From Candidatus Helarchaeota ASGARD archaeon Hel_GB_B (GTDB lineage Archaea; Asgardarchaeota; Lokiarchaeia; Helarchaeales; HEL-GB-B), in assembly GCA_005191425.1 (NCBI GenBank), contig SUPR01000003.1, positions 1 through 64,000 of the forward strand: a stretch of 64,000 bases of DNA, written 5' to 3'. Both the position numbers and the translations under genes were made by a program. Positions 46,517 to 54,731 of the stretch are shown piece after piece; the first letter of the stretch is position 1, and each line of letters begins with the position of its first letter. The notes beneath the pieces are model-generated. The model made no database searches. It was not told where the DNA came from and saw only the letters and a list, made by a program, of their open reading frames with translations.

Positions 46517-46771
46517 ATGAATGTGAATAAAATGGCTAATAAAAATTCTGGGACCAAATATGTTGATATTTCAATTCCGGCACCATTAGCAGAGAAAATT
46601 AAAAAGCGAATGGAAGGTACTGGTTTTACTTCAATCTCAAGTTATGTGGTTTATATTTTAAGAGAAGTATTGTCCAGTATTGAAGCTGAAGAGCAAGAAA
46701 GGGAAGCTTTTAGTAAAGAAGAAGAGAAAAAAGTTAAAGAAAGATTACGAAATCTCGGATATATTGATTAA
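46517..46771 (+). CDS. Ribbon-helix-helix-like small protein
   Basis: An 84-aa protein starting at ATG 46517 (ATG 46532 also fits). The frame is open from 46463, but the extra hydrophobic residues do not match the fold. YVDISIPAPLAEKIKKRM is a beta strand plus helix as in MetJ/CopG regulators, then ISSYVVYILREVLSSIEAEE gives helix 2, followed by a charged C-terminal helix. RHH proteins bind DNA as dimers. It lies 21 bases before the ATP sulfurylase gene, so it is likely co-transcribed and may regulate sulfate activation. Confidence 0.68.
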   Translation: MNVNKMANKNSGTKYVDISIPAPLAEKIKKRMEGTGFTSISSYVVYILREVLSSIEAEEQEREAFSKEEEKKVKERLRNLGYID

Positions 46772-46792
46772 ATAAATAATAGAGGCTTTTTA

Positions 46793-47941
46793 ATGATCGC
46801 ACCTCATGGTGGAAGATTAATAAATCGAATTTTAGGTAAAAAAGTTTGTAAAGGATTAGAAACTCAAAAGGATGAATTTCCAAAACTCGTGTTAAATGAA
46901 GATAGAATAAAAGAAGTAAGAAACATTGCAAATGGTGTATTTAGTCCATTAGAAGGTTTTTTAACCCAAAATGATTTTTTATCAGTATTAGAATATGGTC
47001 GCTTATCTTCTGATGTTCCTTGGACAATTCCTATTGTTTTAGACATTGATATTGAGAAAAATGACAAATTTTCAGCCGGAGACGAGGTATTATTAATTGA
47101 CAAAGATGAAAAAATAATTGCTATTTTAGAATGCGAGGAATTATATCAATATGACAAAAAAAAGATGGCAGAAAGTGTGTTTGGAACTAACGATTTAGAC
47201 CACCCAGGAGTACGCCAAGTCTATTCCATGAACGATTATTTAATAGGTGGAAAGGTTTCAATGATAGAATGTACACCTACTGTTTTTCCGCAATTAAATT
47301 TAACACCAAAAGAAACACGCGTCCTTTTTAAGGCGAAGGGATGGAAGAAAGTTGTAGCATTTCAAACTAGAAATCCACCCCACATAGGGCATGAATATGT
47401 ACAAAAAACAGCATTAACATTTATGGACGGAATTTTTATTAATCCAGTGGTCGGAAACAAAAAGCCGGGCGATTTTAAGGACGAAATTATAATTGCATGC
47501 TATCAAGAACTAATTAAACAATATTATTTAAAAAATTCTGCGGTATTATCTATTTTTGAGACGCCTATGCGATATGCTGGACCAAAAGAGGCAATATATC
47601 ATGCAATTGCTCGAAAAAATTTTGGGTGCACTCATATAATTATTGGTAGAGATCATGCTGGAGTAGGCAATTATTATGGCTCTTATGACGCCCATAAAAT
47701 ATTTGATGAATACCCTGATCTAAAAATTGAGCCTCTTTTTTTCAGGTCATTTTTTAGGTGTACCAAATGTGGTACAGTTGTAAATGAAAAAATCTGTCCC
47801 CATGATGAGAAATTTCACATAAATTTTAGTGGTACCAAAATACGTAAAATGATCCAAAATAAAGTACTTATTCCAAATGACTTGATGAGACCTGAAATTG
47901 CAAAAATAATTTTAAATACAAAGAATCCCTTTGTTGAATAA
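46793..47941 (+). CDS. sat: Sulfate adenylyltransferase (ATP sulfurylase)
   Basis: A 382-aa ATP sulfurylase. The active-site QTRNPPHIGHE holds the QxRNP and HxGH-type motifs, and GRDHAGVGNYYG the third. A C-terminal zinc-binding part reads CTKCGTVVNEKICPHDEKFH and SGTKIRKMI. It forms adenylylsulfate (APS) from sulfate and ATP. With the APS kinase two genes downstream the product would be PAPS, the sulfate donor. No APS reductase is seen, which argues for activation rather than dissimilation. Confidence 0.95.
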   Translation: MIAPHGGRLINRILGKKVCKGLETQKDEFPKLVLNEDRIKEVRNIANGVFSPLEGFLTQNDFLSVLEYGRLSSDVPWTIPIVLDIDIEKNDKFSAGDEVLLIDKDEKIIAILECEELYQYDKKKMAESVFGTNDLDHPGVRQVYSMNDYLIGGKVSMIECTPTVFPQLNLTPKETRVLFKAKGWKKVVAFQTRNPPHIGHEYVQKTALTFMDGIFINPVVGNKKPGDFKDEIIIACYQELIKQYYLKNSAVLSIFETPMRYAGPKEAIYHAIARKNFGCTHIIIGRDHAGVGNYYGSYDAHKIFDEYPDLKIEPLFFRSFFRCTKCGTVVNEKICPHDEKFHINFSGTKIRKMIQNKVLIPNDLMRPEIAKIILNTKNPFVE

Positions 47942-47959
47942 ATAATTGGAGAACAAATA

Positions 47960-49357
47960 ATGTCTAATAAACTTATTGTTATTGGTTTAGATTGTGCTGT
48001 CCCTGATTTAGTTTTCAATAAATTCATTAATGACCTACCAAATTTAAGATATTTAATTGACCATGGCATTTCAGCTCCTATGCGGTCGTCTGACCCACCA
48101 ATTACTATTCCTGCATGGTTGATTATGTGTACTGGTGTTGATGCAGGATTTCTTGGACTTTATGGTTTTAGACATCGTTTAAATAATTCATATACAGACA
48201 TCTGGATAGCTAATACTCAAAAGGTAAAAATGCAGAAGGTATGGGATATTTTAGGCGACTTCGGATTAAAAAGCTGTCTAATAGGTATTCCCCCATCTTA
48301 TCCAATTAAAAGAAATGAAGGATGGACAATTTCTTGTTTTATTACCCCCGATACAACAAAGCAATATACTCATCCAAAAGAGTTGAAACAAGAAATTGAA
48401 GCATTAGTCGGCGAATATATGTTCGACGTTGAATTCAGGACTGATTTAAAGGACAAATTGATAAAAGGCTTATTTGAAATGACTAAAAGGAGACATAAGG
48501 TGATCAAATATCTTTTAAAAGAAAAACCTTGGGACTTTTTCATGTTTGTGGAGATAGGACTTGATAGAGTTCAACACGCGTTTTGGAAATTTTTTGACGA
48601 AAAACACATTAGACATAAACCTGGTAAATATTCTAAAGTAATTCCGGACTATTATCGCCTGTTGGACAAACAAATAGGTGAAATTCTTGATTTAATAGAT
48701 GATGATACAAAAGTTTTAGTAGTATCCGACCATGGTGGAAAAGCAATGAGTGGGTGCTTCTGTATAAATGAATGGTTGATAAAAGAAGGCTACTTAGTAC
48801 TAAGAAATTACCCACAGAAAATGACCCGTCTCGAAGAATGTGATATTGATTGGAGTAAGACTAAAGCTTGGGGCTGGGGCGGATATTATGCAAGGATATT
48901 TTTCAACGTTAAAGGTAGAGAGCCACAAGGTATTATTGATCCGGAAAATCTAGAGCAAGAAAAAATGGAATTGATTGAAAAAATTATGCAGATAAAAGAC
49001 CCTAATGGTCGAATAATGAAAAATAAAGTCTACGAGCCTAAAGATTTATACAAAATAGTTAAGGGCGATCCTCCCGACCTAATGGTCTATTTTGATGATT
49101 TATATTGGCGTTCCGCTGGGACTATTGGTCATAATAAATTATTTTTAGAAGAAAATGATACTGGACCCGATGACTTAGTCCATGATTATTATGGAATTTT
49201 TATCCTATATGACCCCAAAATTAAGAAAAAAATACGTCTCGATAATGTTTCAATATTTGATATATCTCCTACAATCTTAAATATCTTTGATTTAGATGTC
49301 CCCGGATACATGAAGGGAAACATAATAGGTTATGGGAAAAATAATGGTCAAGTATAA
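47960..49357 (+). CDS. Alkaline-phosphatase-superfamily phosphodiesterase/pyrophosphatase
   Basis: A 465-aa protein of the type I phosphodiesterase/nucleotide pyrophosphatase group. Metal ligands appear at VIGLDCAVPD (first Asp) and VLVVSDHGG. The nucleophile Thr lies in PITIPAWLIMCTG. YGFRHRLNN is typical of the archaeal group. No signal peptide is evident, so it is likely cytoplasmic. Located between sat and cysC, it may cleave a nucleotide (APS, PAPS or PAP) or a phosphodiester metabolite; the substrate is inference. Its last 26 bases overlap cysC in another frame. Confidence 0.85.
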   Translation: MSNKLIVIGLDCAVPDLVFNKFINDLPNLRYLIDHGISAPMRSSDPPITIPAWLIMCTGVDAGFLGLYGFRHRLNNSYTDIWIANTQKVKMQKVWDILGDFGLKSCLIGIPPSYPIKRNEGWTISCFITPDTTKQYTHPKELKQEIEALVGEYMFDVEFRTDLKDKLIKGLFEMTKRRHKVIKYLLKEKPWDFFMFVEIGLDRVQHAFWKFFDEKHIRHKPGKYSKVIPDYYRLLDKQIGEILDLIDDDTKVLVVSDHGGKAMSGCFCINEWLIKEGYLVLRNYPQKMTRLEECDIDWSKTKAWGWGGYYARIFFNVKGREPQGIIDPENLEQEKMELIEKIMQIKDPNGRIMKNKVYEPKDLYKIVKGDPPDLMVYFDDLYWRSAGTIGHNKLFLEENDTGPDDLVHDYYGIFILYDPKIKKKIRLDNVSIFDISPTILNIFDLDVPGYMKGNIIGYGKNNGQV

Positions 49358-49883
49358 AGGAGTTACCGTCTGGTTTACTGGACTATCTGGGTCTGGAAAG
49401 TCTACAATTGCGGACTCTTTAAAGGAAAAACTTAAATCTATGGGAATTAAAAGGGTTGAAAGAATTGACGGCGATGTTCTTAGAAAAACTTTATGCAAAG
49501 ATCTTGGCTTTACAAAAGAAGACCGCAATACGAACATTGAAAGAGTTATTTTTATTGCTAAATTATTGACTAGAAATGATGTTATTGTATTAACAAGCTT
49601 TATTTCTCCTTATAGAAAATTGAGAAATATTGGAAAAAAGGAAATCAAAAATTTCATCGAAGTTTACGTGAAGTGCCCTTTAGAAGAATGTATTAAACGC
49701 GACCCAAAAGGACTATATAAAAAGGCATTAAACAATGAGATCCAAAATTTTACTGGGATATCTGACCCCTATGAAGAACCAAAAAATCCAGACCTAATTT
49801 TATATACTGATAAAGAAACCGTTGATGAAAGCGTACAAAAAGTTCTCAACATAATCATAGAAAAAGGTTATATCGAAATTTAA
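49332..49883 (+). CDS. cysC: Adenylylsulfate (APS) kinase
   Basis: A 183-aa APS kinase. The P-loop GLSGSGKST is at 18-26, RIDGDVLRK follows strand 2, and DRNTNIERVIFIAKLL and ISPYRKLR are the substrate-binding elements. VKCPLEECIKRDPKGLYKKA is the conserved lid segment. It phosphorylates APS at the 3' position to give PAPS. ATG at 49332 lies inside the previous gene; ATG 49344 is an alternative start. It completes the sat-phosphodiesterase-cysC unit. Confidence 0.95.
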   Translation: MGKIMVKYKGVTVWFTGLSGSGKSTIADSLKEKLKSMGIKRVERIDGDVLRKTLCKDLGFTKEDRNTNIERVIFIAKLLTRNDVIVLTSFISPYRKLRNIGKKEIKNFIEVYVKCPLEECIKRDPKGLYKKALNNEIQNFTGISDPYEEPKNPDLILYTDKETVDESVQKVLNIIIEKGYIEI

Positions 49884-49968
49884 TATAAAATTTATTCAAT
49901 AAAGCAAAAATAATTTATTTGAAGCTATGTAATTTGTAATATCTTTTATTATATTTTAAAAAATAAAT

Positions 49969-51489
49969 TTAAATTTTTATTCTTCTTATAGCTTGCGTGA
50001 TTTTCTTTTTTTCAGTTAAATCTTTAAGATTTCTTTCGGAAATCTCCTTTTCTTTAAGGTGCATTACTATCTTATTTCTAAAGATGCGATTTAATTTTGG
50101 ATATTCCTTAATTACATTAATTTTTTCTTCAGGGTCGTTTTCTAAATCATACAATTCTTCATTCATAGTTTCTTCGTTTATAATATATTTCCATTTAGAA
50201 GTTCGATATGAAATTATCCTTTTAATGGATGGGTCGTGCAAATTTGAAAATCTTGTAATACCTTCTTTATGAAATGTTTCACTAAATACTCCTTTATGGA
50301 TTGGGTCATCTTGAATTTCCTGGTCGTAATAAATTAAGTCAGCAAAACTTTTTCCAGTGAAACTTGGCTCCGGAGGTAATCCTAACAATTTTAATATTGT
50401 AGGTGCAAGATCTCTCATATCTATGATATTTTTAATATCTTTTTGCTTTATTTTTTTAAGCTTTTTTAATTCATTACTAATGAAAATTAATGGAACTCTT
50501 AGTATTTCGTCATGTAATTGTGCATTATGCCCATATGCTCCTCTTTCATAGAATTCTTCTCCATGGTCTGCAGTGATAACTGTAAGCGTATTTTTTAACC
50601 AATTTCTATTTTTTCGATTTAATTTCTTAAAAAATCTCCTGATTTTTGCATCCGCATATCTAATTTCCGCATCATACAAATTTAATAACTTATCTGTCAT
50701 TTTATATTCGCGTAATATTTCCATATATTCAGGGTGTTCTCGTATATATTTTATTTCTTTTAATGTTAATTTGTCTGCTTTTATCTTTTTAAGAAATCTT
50801 TTATAAGGAAAATACGGATCATGGGGTTCCATTAAGTGAACCCATAAAAAATATGGTTTTTTCTGTCTATTTTCTCCCATATTGTATTTTTTTAACCATA
50901 CAAATGCTTTATGGAGTAGTATTTTTGCGTTTTCATAGTATTCTTTTCTCCCAATAAATTTCGTATAAAACGCAACTTGAAAATAATATTGAAACTTTTT
51001 GGGAATTTTTATACTTTGGAAAAAATTCATGATATTATTTAATAATGACCCTTTCGTCATAAACTTGCTTAATAAACTATTTTTAATTGTGCTATCGCTA
51101 TTAGTTAACATGGCATCATAAAATATATCAAATCCTCTATCATATCCATAAAATCTTGATAATAATGGCGTAGAGTGAATAGCAACTGTTATATATCCAC
51201 GACTCTGTAGAACTTCTGCTAATGTCGTCTTATTCTCAGGTAATGGTGAATATCCCCCTTGATGGAATGGATAAGTCGAAGTAAATATAGAAGAAAATGA
51301 TGGTGGAGTACAAGGACCATTTGAAATAACTTGTCGGAAAAAGAAACCCTTCCTAGCTAGTTTATCAAGATATGGTGTAGTCTTTTTTTCATAACCCATA
51401 ATACTTAGGTGATCTAACCTTAAGGCATCAATTGTAATTAATAACAAATTCATTTTTCGTTTATTCATTTTTTTACCCTTATCTTTCAT
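49969..51489 (-). CDS. Sulfatase-superfamily hydrolase
   Basis: A 506-aa protein of the sulfatase/alkaline-phosphatase fold. N-terminal metal site LLITIDALRLDHLSIMGY, nucleophile region NGPCTPPSFSSIFTSTYP, later ITADHGEEFYERGAYGHN and a C-terminal YDLENDPEEKINV as in sulfatases. The formylglycine motif CxPSR is absent; the aligned nucleophile is Thr in TPPSF, so it may act as a phosphodiesterase or phosphotransferase rather than a true sulfatase. No signal peptide was seen. It converges on the PAPS-forming unit, suggesting a related pathway. Confidence 0.82.
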   Translation of the reverse strand: MKDKGKKMNKRKMNLLLITIDALRLDHLSIMGYEKKTTPYLDKLARKGFFFRQVISNGPCTPPSFSSIFTSTYPFHQGGYSPLPENKTTLAEVLQSRGYITVAIHSTPLLSRFYGYDRGFDIFYDAMLTNSDSTIKNSLLSKFMTKGSLLNNIMNFFQSIKIPKKFQYYFQVAFYTKFIGRKEYYENAKILLHKAFVWLKKYNMGENRQKKPYFLWVHLMEPHDPYFPYKRFLKKIKADKLTLKEIKYIREHPEYMEILREYKMTDKLLNLYDAEIRYADAKIRRFFKKLNRKNRNWLKNTLTVITADHGEEFYERGAYGHNAQLHDEILRVPLIFISNELKKLKKIKQKDIKNIIDMRDLAPTILKLLGLPPEPSFTGKSFADLIYYDQEIQDDPIHKGVFSETFHKEGITRFSNLHDPSIKRIISYRTSKWKYIINEETMNEELYDLENDPEEKINVIKEYPKLNRIFRNKIVMHLKEKEISERNLKDLTEKKKITQAIRRIKI

Positions 51490-51688
51490 TGTGGTTTTCT
51501 GTTTTTGGTTTAAATTATTTCAATGATTAATCAATCAAATATTATAATTTTATGTCTATATAGAGTAAGAAAAATAATAATTTACTTGAATTTAAAGTTT
51601 ACATATCTCTATAATTATTTTTTTTTTAAATTGCAAATCTGCTCCTATCAAACGCAAAAAATTCTAAATAATATTTACTTTTTTTTAT

Positions 51689-52546
51689 TCAAATAAAATT
51701 AACTGGGACTCTATTCAAATCAAACCCAAGCAATTCTGGATTTATTCCTAAAGCTAATCCTAATAATTGTGTATAATAAAGTACTGGGATTTCATATTTT
51801 TCATTATATTTTTGTTCAACCTTCATTTGCATCACGTCTAATTGAACCGCGCAAAAAGGACAAATTGTAATAAAGCAGTCTGCACCGGCTTCTTTTGCAC
51901 CAATAAATTTATTGCGGACCATTTTTAAACTCAAATCTTCATTAATTCCCAAAATAGGCCCACCACAACATTGATCTTTAAATCTCCATTCTATTGGTTT
52001 TGCTCCGGTTATTATTGTTAAATTCTCAAGTATCTTAGGATTTTCCGGGTCATCTAAATTTGCAACATCTGATGGCCGTATTGCATGACATCCATAATGT
52101 ATTGCAACTTTTAAATTGTCCAATGGATTAACTATTTTATTTTTTATAAAATCAATACCAAGATCTGTATATAAAACTTCTATAAAGTGTTTTACCTTAA
52201 TTGTACCATTATATATTAAATTGGTCTCACTCAATATTTCATTAATTTCATTTTTTAAATTTGATTTTGAGTCAAGAATATGTTTTGAATCTTTAAGGGT
52301 AGAAAAGCAACCATTACACAAAGTTACTAAGTCCATATCATCTTTTTCAGCAAGAGCTAAATTATATGCTCCTAATGACAGCCATGTTTTAATATCTACA
52401 GATTTTATATTTACTGTTCCACAACAAACTGCGTTTTGTAATTCTATAAGTTCTATATTTAATGCTTTAGCTACCTGTCTTGCCGAAGCATCATAATTAT
52501 TCATTCTTGCAGGTATTGTACACCCTGTATAGTATAAATATCGCAT
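51689..52546 (-). CDS. hdrB: CoB-CoM heterodisulfide reductase-like subunit B
   Basis: A 285-aa HdrB with two CCG domains. The first has YYTGCTIPARM, AVCCG and CNGCFSTL; the second has YGCHAIRP, DQCCGGPILGI and ITICPFCAVQLDVMQ. These cysteines bind the two noncubane [4Fe-4S] clusters that split the disulfide in methanogen HdrB. Its start codon directly adjoins the hdrC stop, as in the usual hdrCB pair. In a non-methanogen the disulfide substrate is uncertain. Confidence 0.93.
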   Translation of the reverse strand: MRYLYYTGCTIPARMNNYDASARQVAKALNIELIELQNAVCCGTVNIKSVDIKTWLSLGAYNLALAEKDDMDLVTLCNGCFSTLKDSKHILDSKSNLKNEINEILSETNLIYNGTIKVKHFIEVLYTDLGIDFIKNKIVNPLDNLKVAIHYGCHAIRPSDVANLDDPENPKILENLTIITGAKPIEWRFKDQCCGGPILGINEDLSLKMVRNKFIGAKEAGADCFITICPFCAVQLDVMQMKVEQKYNEKYEIPVLYYTQLLGLALGINPELLGFDLNRVPVNFI

Positions 52547-53092
52547 CTAATCTCCTTTATCATTAGATTTAAATAATTTCATTATTCCTATTTTATTAAA
52601 AATCTTCTTAATTGCATTTTTATCAAAAGGACTTACTTCTGGTAATCCTAAATCTTCTCTTTCTTCTTCTTGGAAATCAGTAACTTCAATAGCCCTTCCA
52701 TTTTCATAAATTGCTGCTGTGAATAACTTAATACTTTTCGGATATAATCCATGTGATGTAGCAATATTCTTTAAACCAAAAAAAATATCAGTAATTTTAA
52801 CATTCTGAGGGCATCGTTCTTGACAAATATAACATGTCAAACATAACCATATCGCATTACAATTAATTACTTTATTTATTAATGATAATGAAATCATCTG
52901 CATTATTTGATGTGGCATTAGATCAAAAGCATTAGAAATTGGACAAGAGGCAGTACATGTTGTACATTGAAAACAGTATTTTAAACTTTTAATATCAATA
53001 TCTGGTAATTTAAAAAGTTTCTCTTTAAATTCTAAATCTGTTGCGCCCAAATCAAATATTTCATTTGTTGTTATTTCAATATTTCTTACCAA
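52547..53092 (-). CDS. hdrC: Heterodisulfide reductase-like subunit C
   Basis: A 181-aa HdrC started by TTG at 53092. Two [4Fe-4S] motifs are present: CFQCTTCTASCPIS and CLTCYICQERCPQN. The rest is helical. It carries electrons between HdrA and HdrB. Upstream lies a 10-codon remnant of the ferredoxin gene, showing this copy arose by duplication; the TTG is supported because the decayed copy at 54725 has it at the same place and spacing. Confidence 0.93.
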   Translation of the reverse strand: MVRNIEITTNEIFDLGATDLEFKEKLFKLPDIDIKSLKYCFQCTTCTASCPISNAFDLMPHQIMQMISLSLINKVINCNAIWLCLTCYICQERCPQNVKITDIFFGLKNIATSHGLYPKSIKLFTAAIYENGRAIEVTDFQEEEREDLGLPEVSPFDKNAIKKIFNKIGIMKLFKSNDKGD

Positions 53093-53098
53093 TTTGAT

Positions 53099-53128
53099 TC
53101 AAATCCCAAAAAATTTAGATTTATTTAG
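53099..53128 (-). pseudogene. Remnant of 3' end of the winged-helix/ferredoxin gene
   Basis: Ten codons reading LNKSKFFGI-stop correspond to LNKFEFLGS-stop at the end of the gene at 54732..56975. The distance from the stop to the hdrC TTG is 6 bases in both places. Further 5' the match is lost. Confidence 0.7.
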
Positions 53129-53402
53129 AACAAAAACAAATAAATTAATGAATATTTGCAATATATCTATTTTTAAAGATTTACTGAAACTCCTAATCTT
53201 TACTAAATTTTTCTCGGAAACCATTATCCCGTTAATATAATTAATATTTGTTTTTAGATATCAATAGGATTTACTATTAATCATTTAATAAATTTATTAT
53301 ATTTATTATTTCTAACACCTTTATTTATAAATAATAGATAAATATTCAAAATTTCGATTAATACATTTGTAATATATCTATTTCCTCTTATAATAAAAAA
53401 AA

Positions 53403-53792
53403 TCAATATTTTTCAATTTTTAAGTTTTTTATTCTATTAAAGTGTTTAATATTTTTAGTTACCAAATCTAAATTATTTGACAAACAAATACCTGCAATGA
53501 ATAAATCTCTTATATCAATTAATTTTCCAGATTTTTTTAGAGATGCCAGAATAATGCTGGATTCCGTGGCAGCTTTCTCATTAAAATTAAAAATTTCTAG
53601 ATTTGATAGTAATTTTTTTACTTCATTGACATTATTTTCTTTATTTACTGATATATTTGCACCATATAATAATTCAAAAATATTAATAGCCGTTGTAGAT
53701 AAAGGCTCGTGTTCCAGTTCTTTCAATTTTTTTAAAGCTTCAATTTTTCCTCTCAAAAAATCGATTAACAGGTTTGTATCAAGACATTTCAT
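53403..53792 (-). CDS. vapC: PIN-domain toxin, VapC-like
   Basis: A 129-aa PIN-domain ribonuclease. The N-terminal LDTNLLIDFLRG holds the first catalytic Asp, the conserved Glu is in TAINIFELLYG, and DIRDLFIAGICLSNNLDLVTKN carries the third and fourth acidic/Asn positions. VapC toxins cleave tRNA or rRNA. It lies 31 bases downstream of the VapB-like gene. The pair sits inside the Hdr gene cluster. Confidence 0.88.
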   Translation of the reverse strand: MKCLDTNLLIDFLRGKIEALKKLKELEHEPLSTTAINIFELLYGANISVNKENNVNEVKKLLSNLEIFNFNEKAATESSIILASLKKSGKLIDIRDLFIAGICLSNNLDLVTKNIKHFNRIKNLKIEKY

Positions 53793-53823
53793 TAATATCC
53801 CATATTAAAATTCATAAATACAA

Positions 53824-54042
53824 TTAAACATTTATTTTCCAACTATCCCATAAATTTTTAAGATCTTTTTCTATTTCAAGGTATTCGTCATCATTCATTT
53901 GAAATTTACCAAAACTTTCCATTATACGACCAAATCTTTTAGTTAATCTAAGAATAACATCTGAAAAGCTTTCATTTTTTAGTTTTTCTTTTAACAAAGC
54001 ATTGTATGCCTCTTCAGAAATAGTTATTGTTTTAGAACCCAT
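53824..54042 (-). CDS. vapB: VapB-like antitoxin
   Basis: A 72-aa protein when started at ATG 54042 (the frame is open to ATG 54063). SKTITISEEAYNALLKEKL is the strand-helix start of archaeal VapB-type (DUF217-like) antitoxins, and ESFSDVILRLTKRFGRI gives helix 2. The acidic C-terminal helix would wrap the toxin. It probably represses its own operon. Confidence 0.78.
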   Translation of the reverse strand: MGSKTITISEEAYNALLKEKLKNESFSDVILRLTKRFGRIMESFGKFQMNDDEYLEIEKDLKNLWDSWKINV

Positions 54043-54490
54043 ATGTATATATTTAAATAACATTTATTTATAAAATTTTTTCTGTTTAAATGTATGTTTA
54101 TGGATTGTTAAATGTTGTAGATAAACGAATACAACATAATTATTGTTAATAAGAGACTAAAAAGCAGCTTCAACAAATTTTAATTGATTTTCCATGGTAA
54201 TTATCCAATATTTGAATAAGCTTATAAATTATAGATATATTTATCCAATCATTTTATTTAATTTCAATGTATTTACTTAATTAAATGAATAAAAAATGAA
54301 TTTTAAGTTATATTTTCCTTTTTGAGATAATTGAACATAGTAATCAAAAACATTTTAAGAGCAATAAAGAGTTTAGACAAGGAAATTCTGTTATCAAAAA
54401 ATATATGGGCAAATGAAAAAATATGTTATTCAAGAAAATTAGTTTTTTTTAATCTTTAACACGACAAGGATCATGAACCTTCATATTAAA

Positions 54491-54725
54491 TTACAATTAA
54501 TAAACTTTATTTATTACTAATAGCGAAATCATCTGCATTATTTGATGCGGCATTAGATCAAAAGCATGAGAAAATGGAAAAAATATAGTATATATAGTGT
54601 ATTGAAAACAGTATTTTTTACTTTTAATATTAATACTTAGCAATTCAAAAGTTCATCTTTAAATTTTAAATCTATTGTGCCCGAATAAATATTTCATTTG
54701 TTGTTATTTCAGTATTTCTTATCAA
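54491..54725 (-). pseudogene. Decayed 5' copy of hdrC
   Basis: On the minus strand the sequence from TTG 54725 leftward matches the first 230 or so bases of intact hdrC (52860-53092). For example GAAATCATCTGCATTATTTG occurs in both. It carries frameshifts and stops within 15 codons, and the Fe-S cysteine codons have been lost (the CTTC region reads tyrosine and isoleucine codons). The homology continues to the right into the 3' end of the ferredoxin gene. It is an inactive remnant left by tandem duplication. Confidence 0.8.
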
Positions 54726-54731
54726 TTTGAT

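Noticed and set aside
49969-51489. Classical formylglycine sulfatase
   Set aside because: The CxPSR maturation motif is absent; the aligned position is TPPSF, so sulfate-ester cleavage by formylglycine chemistry is unlikely.
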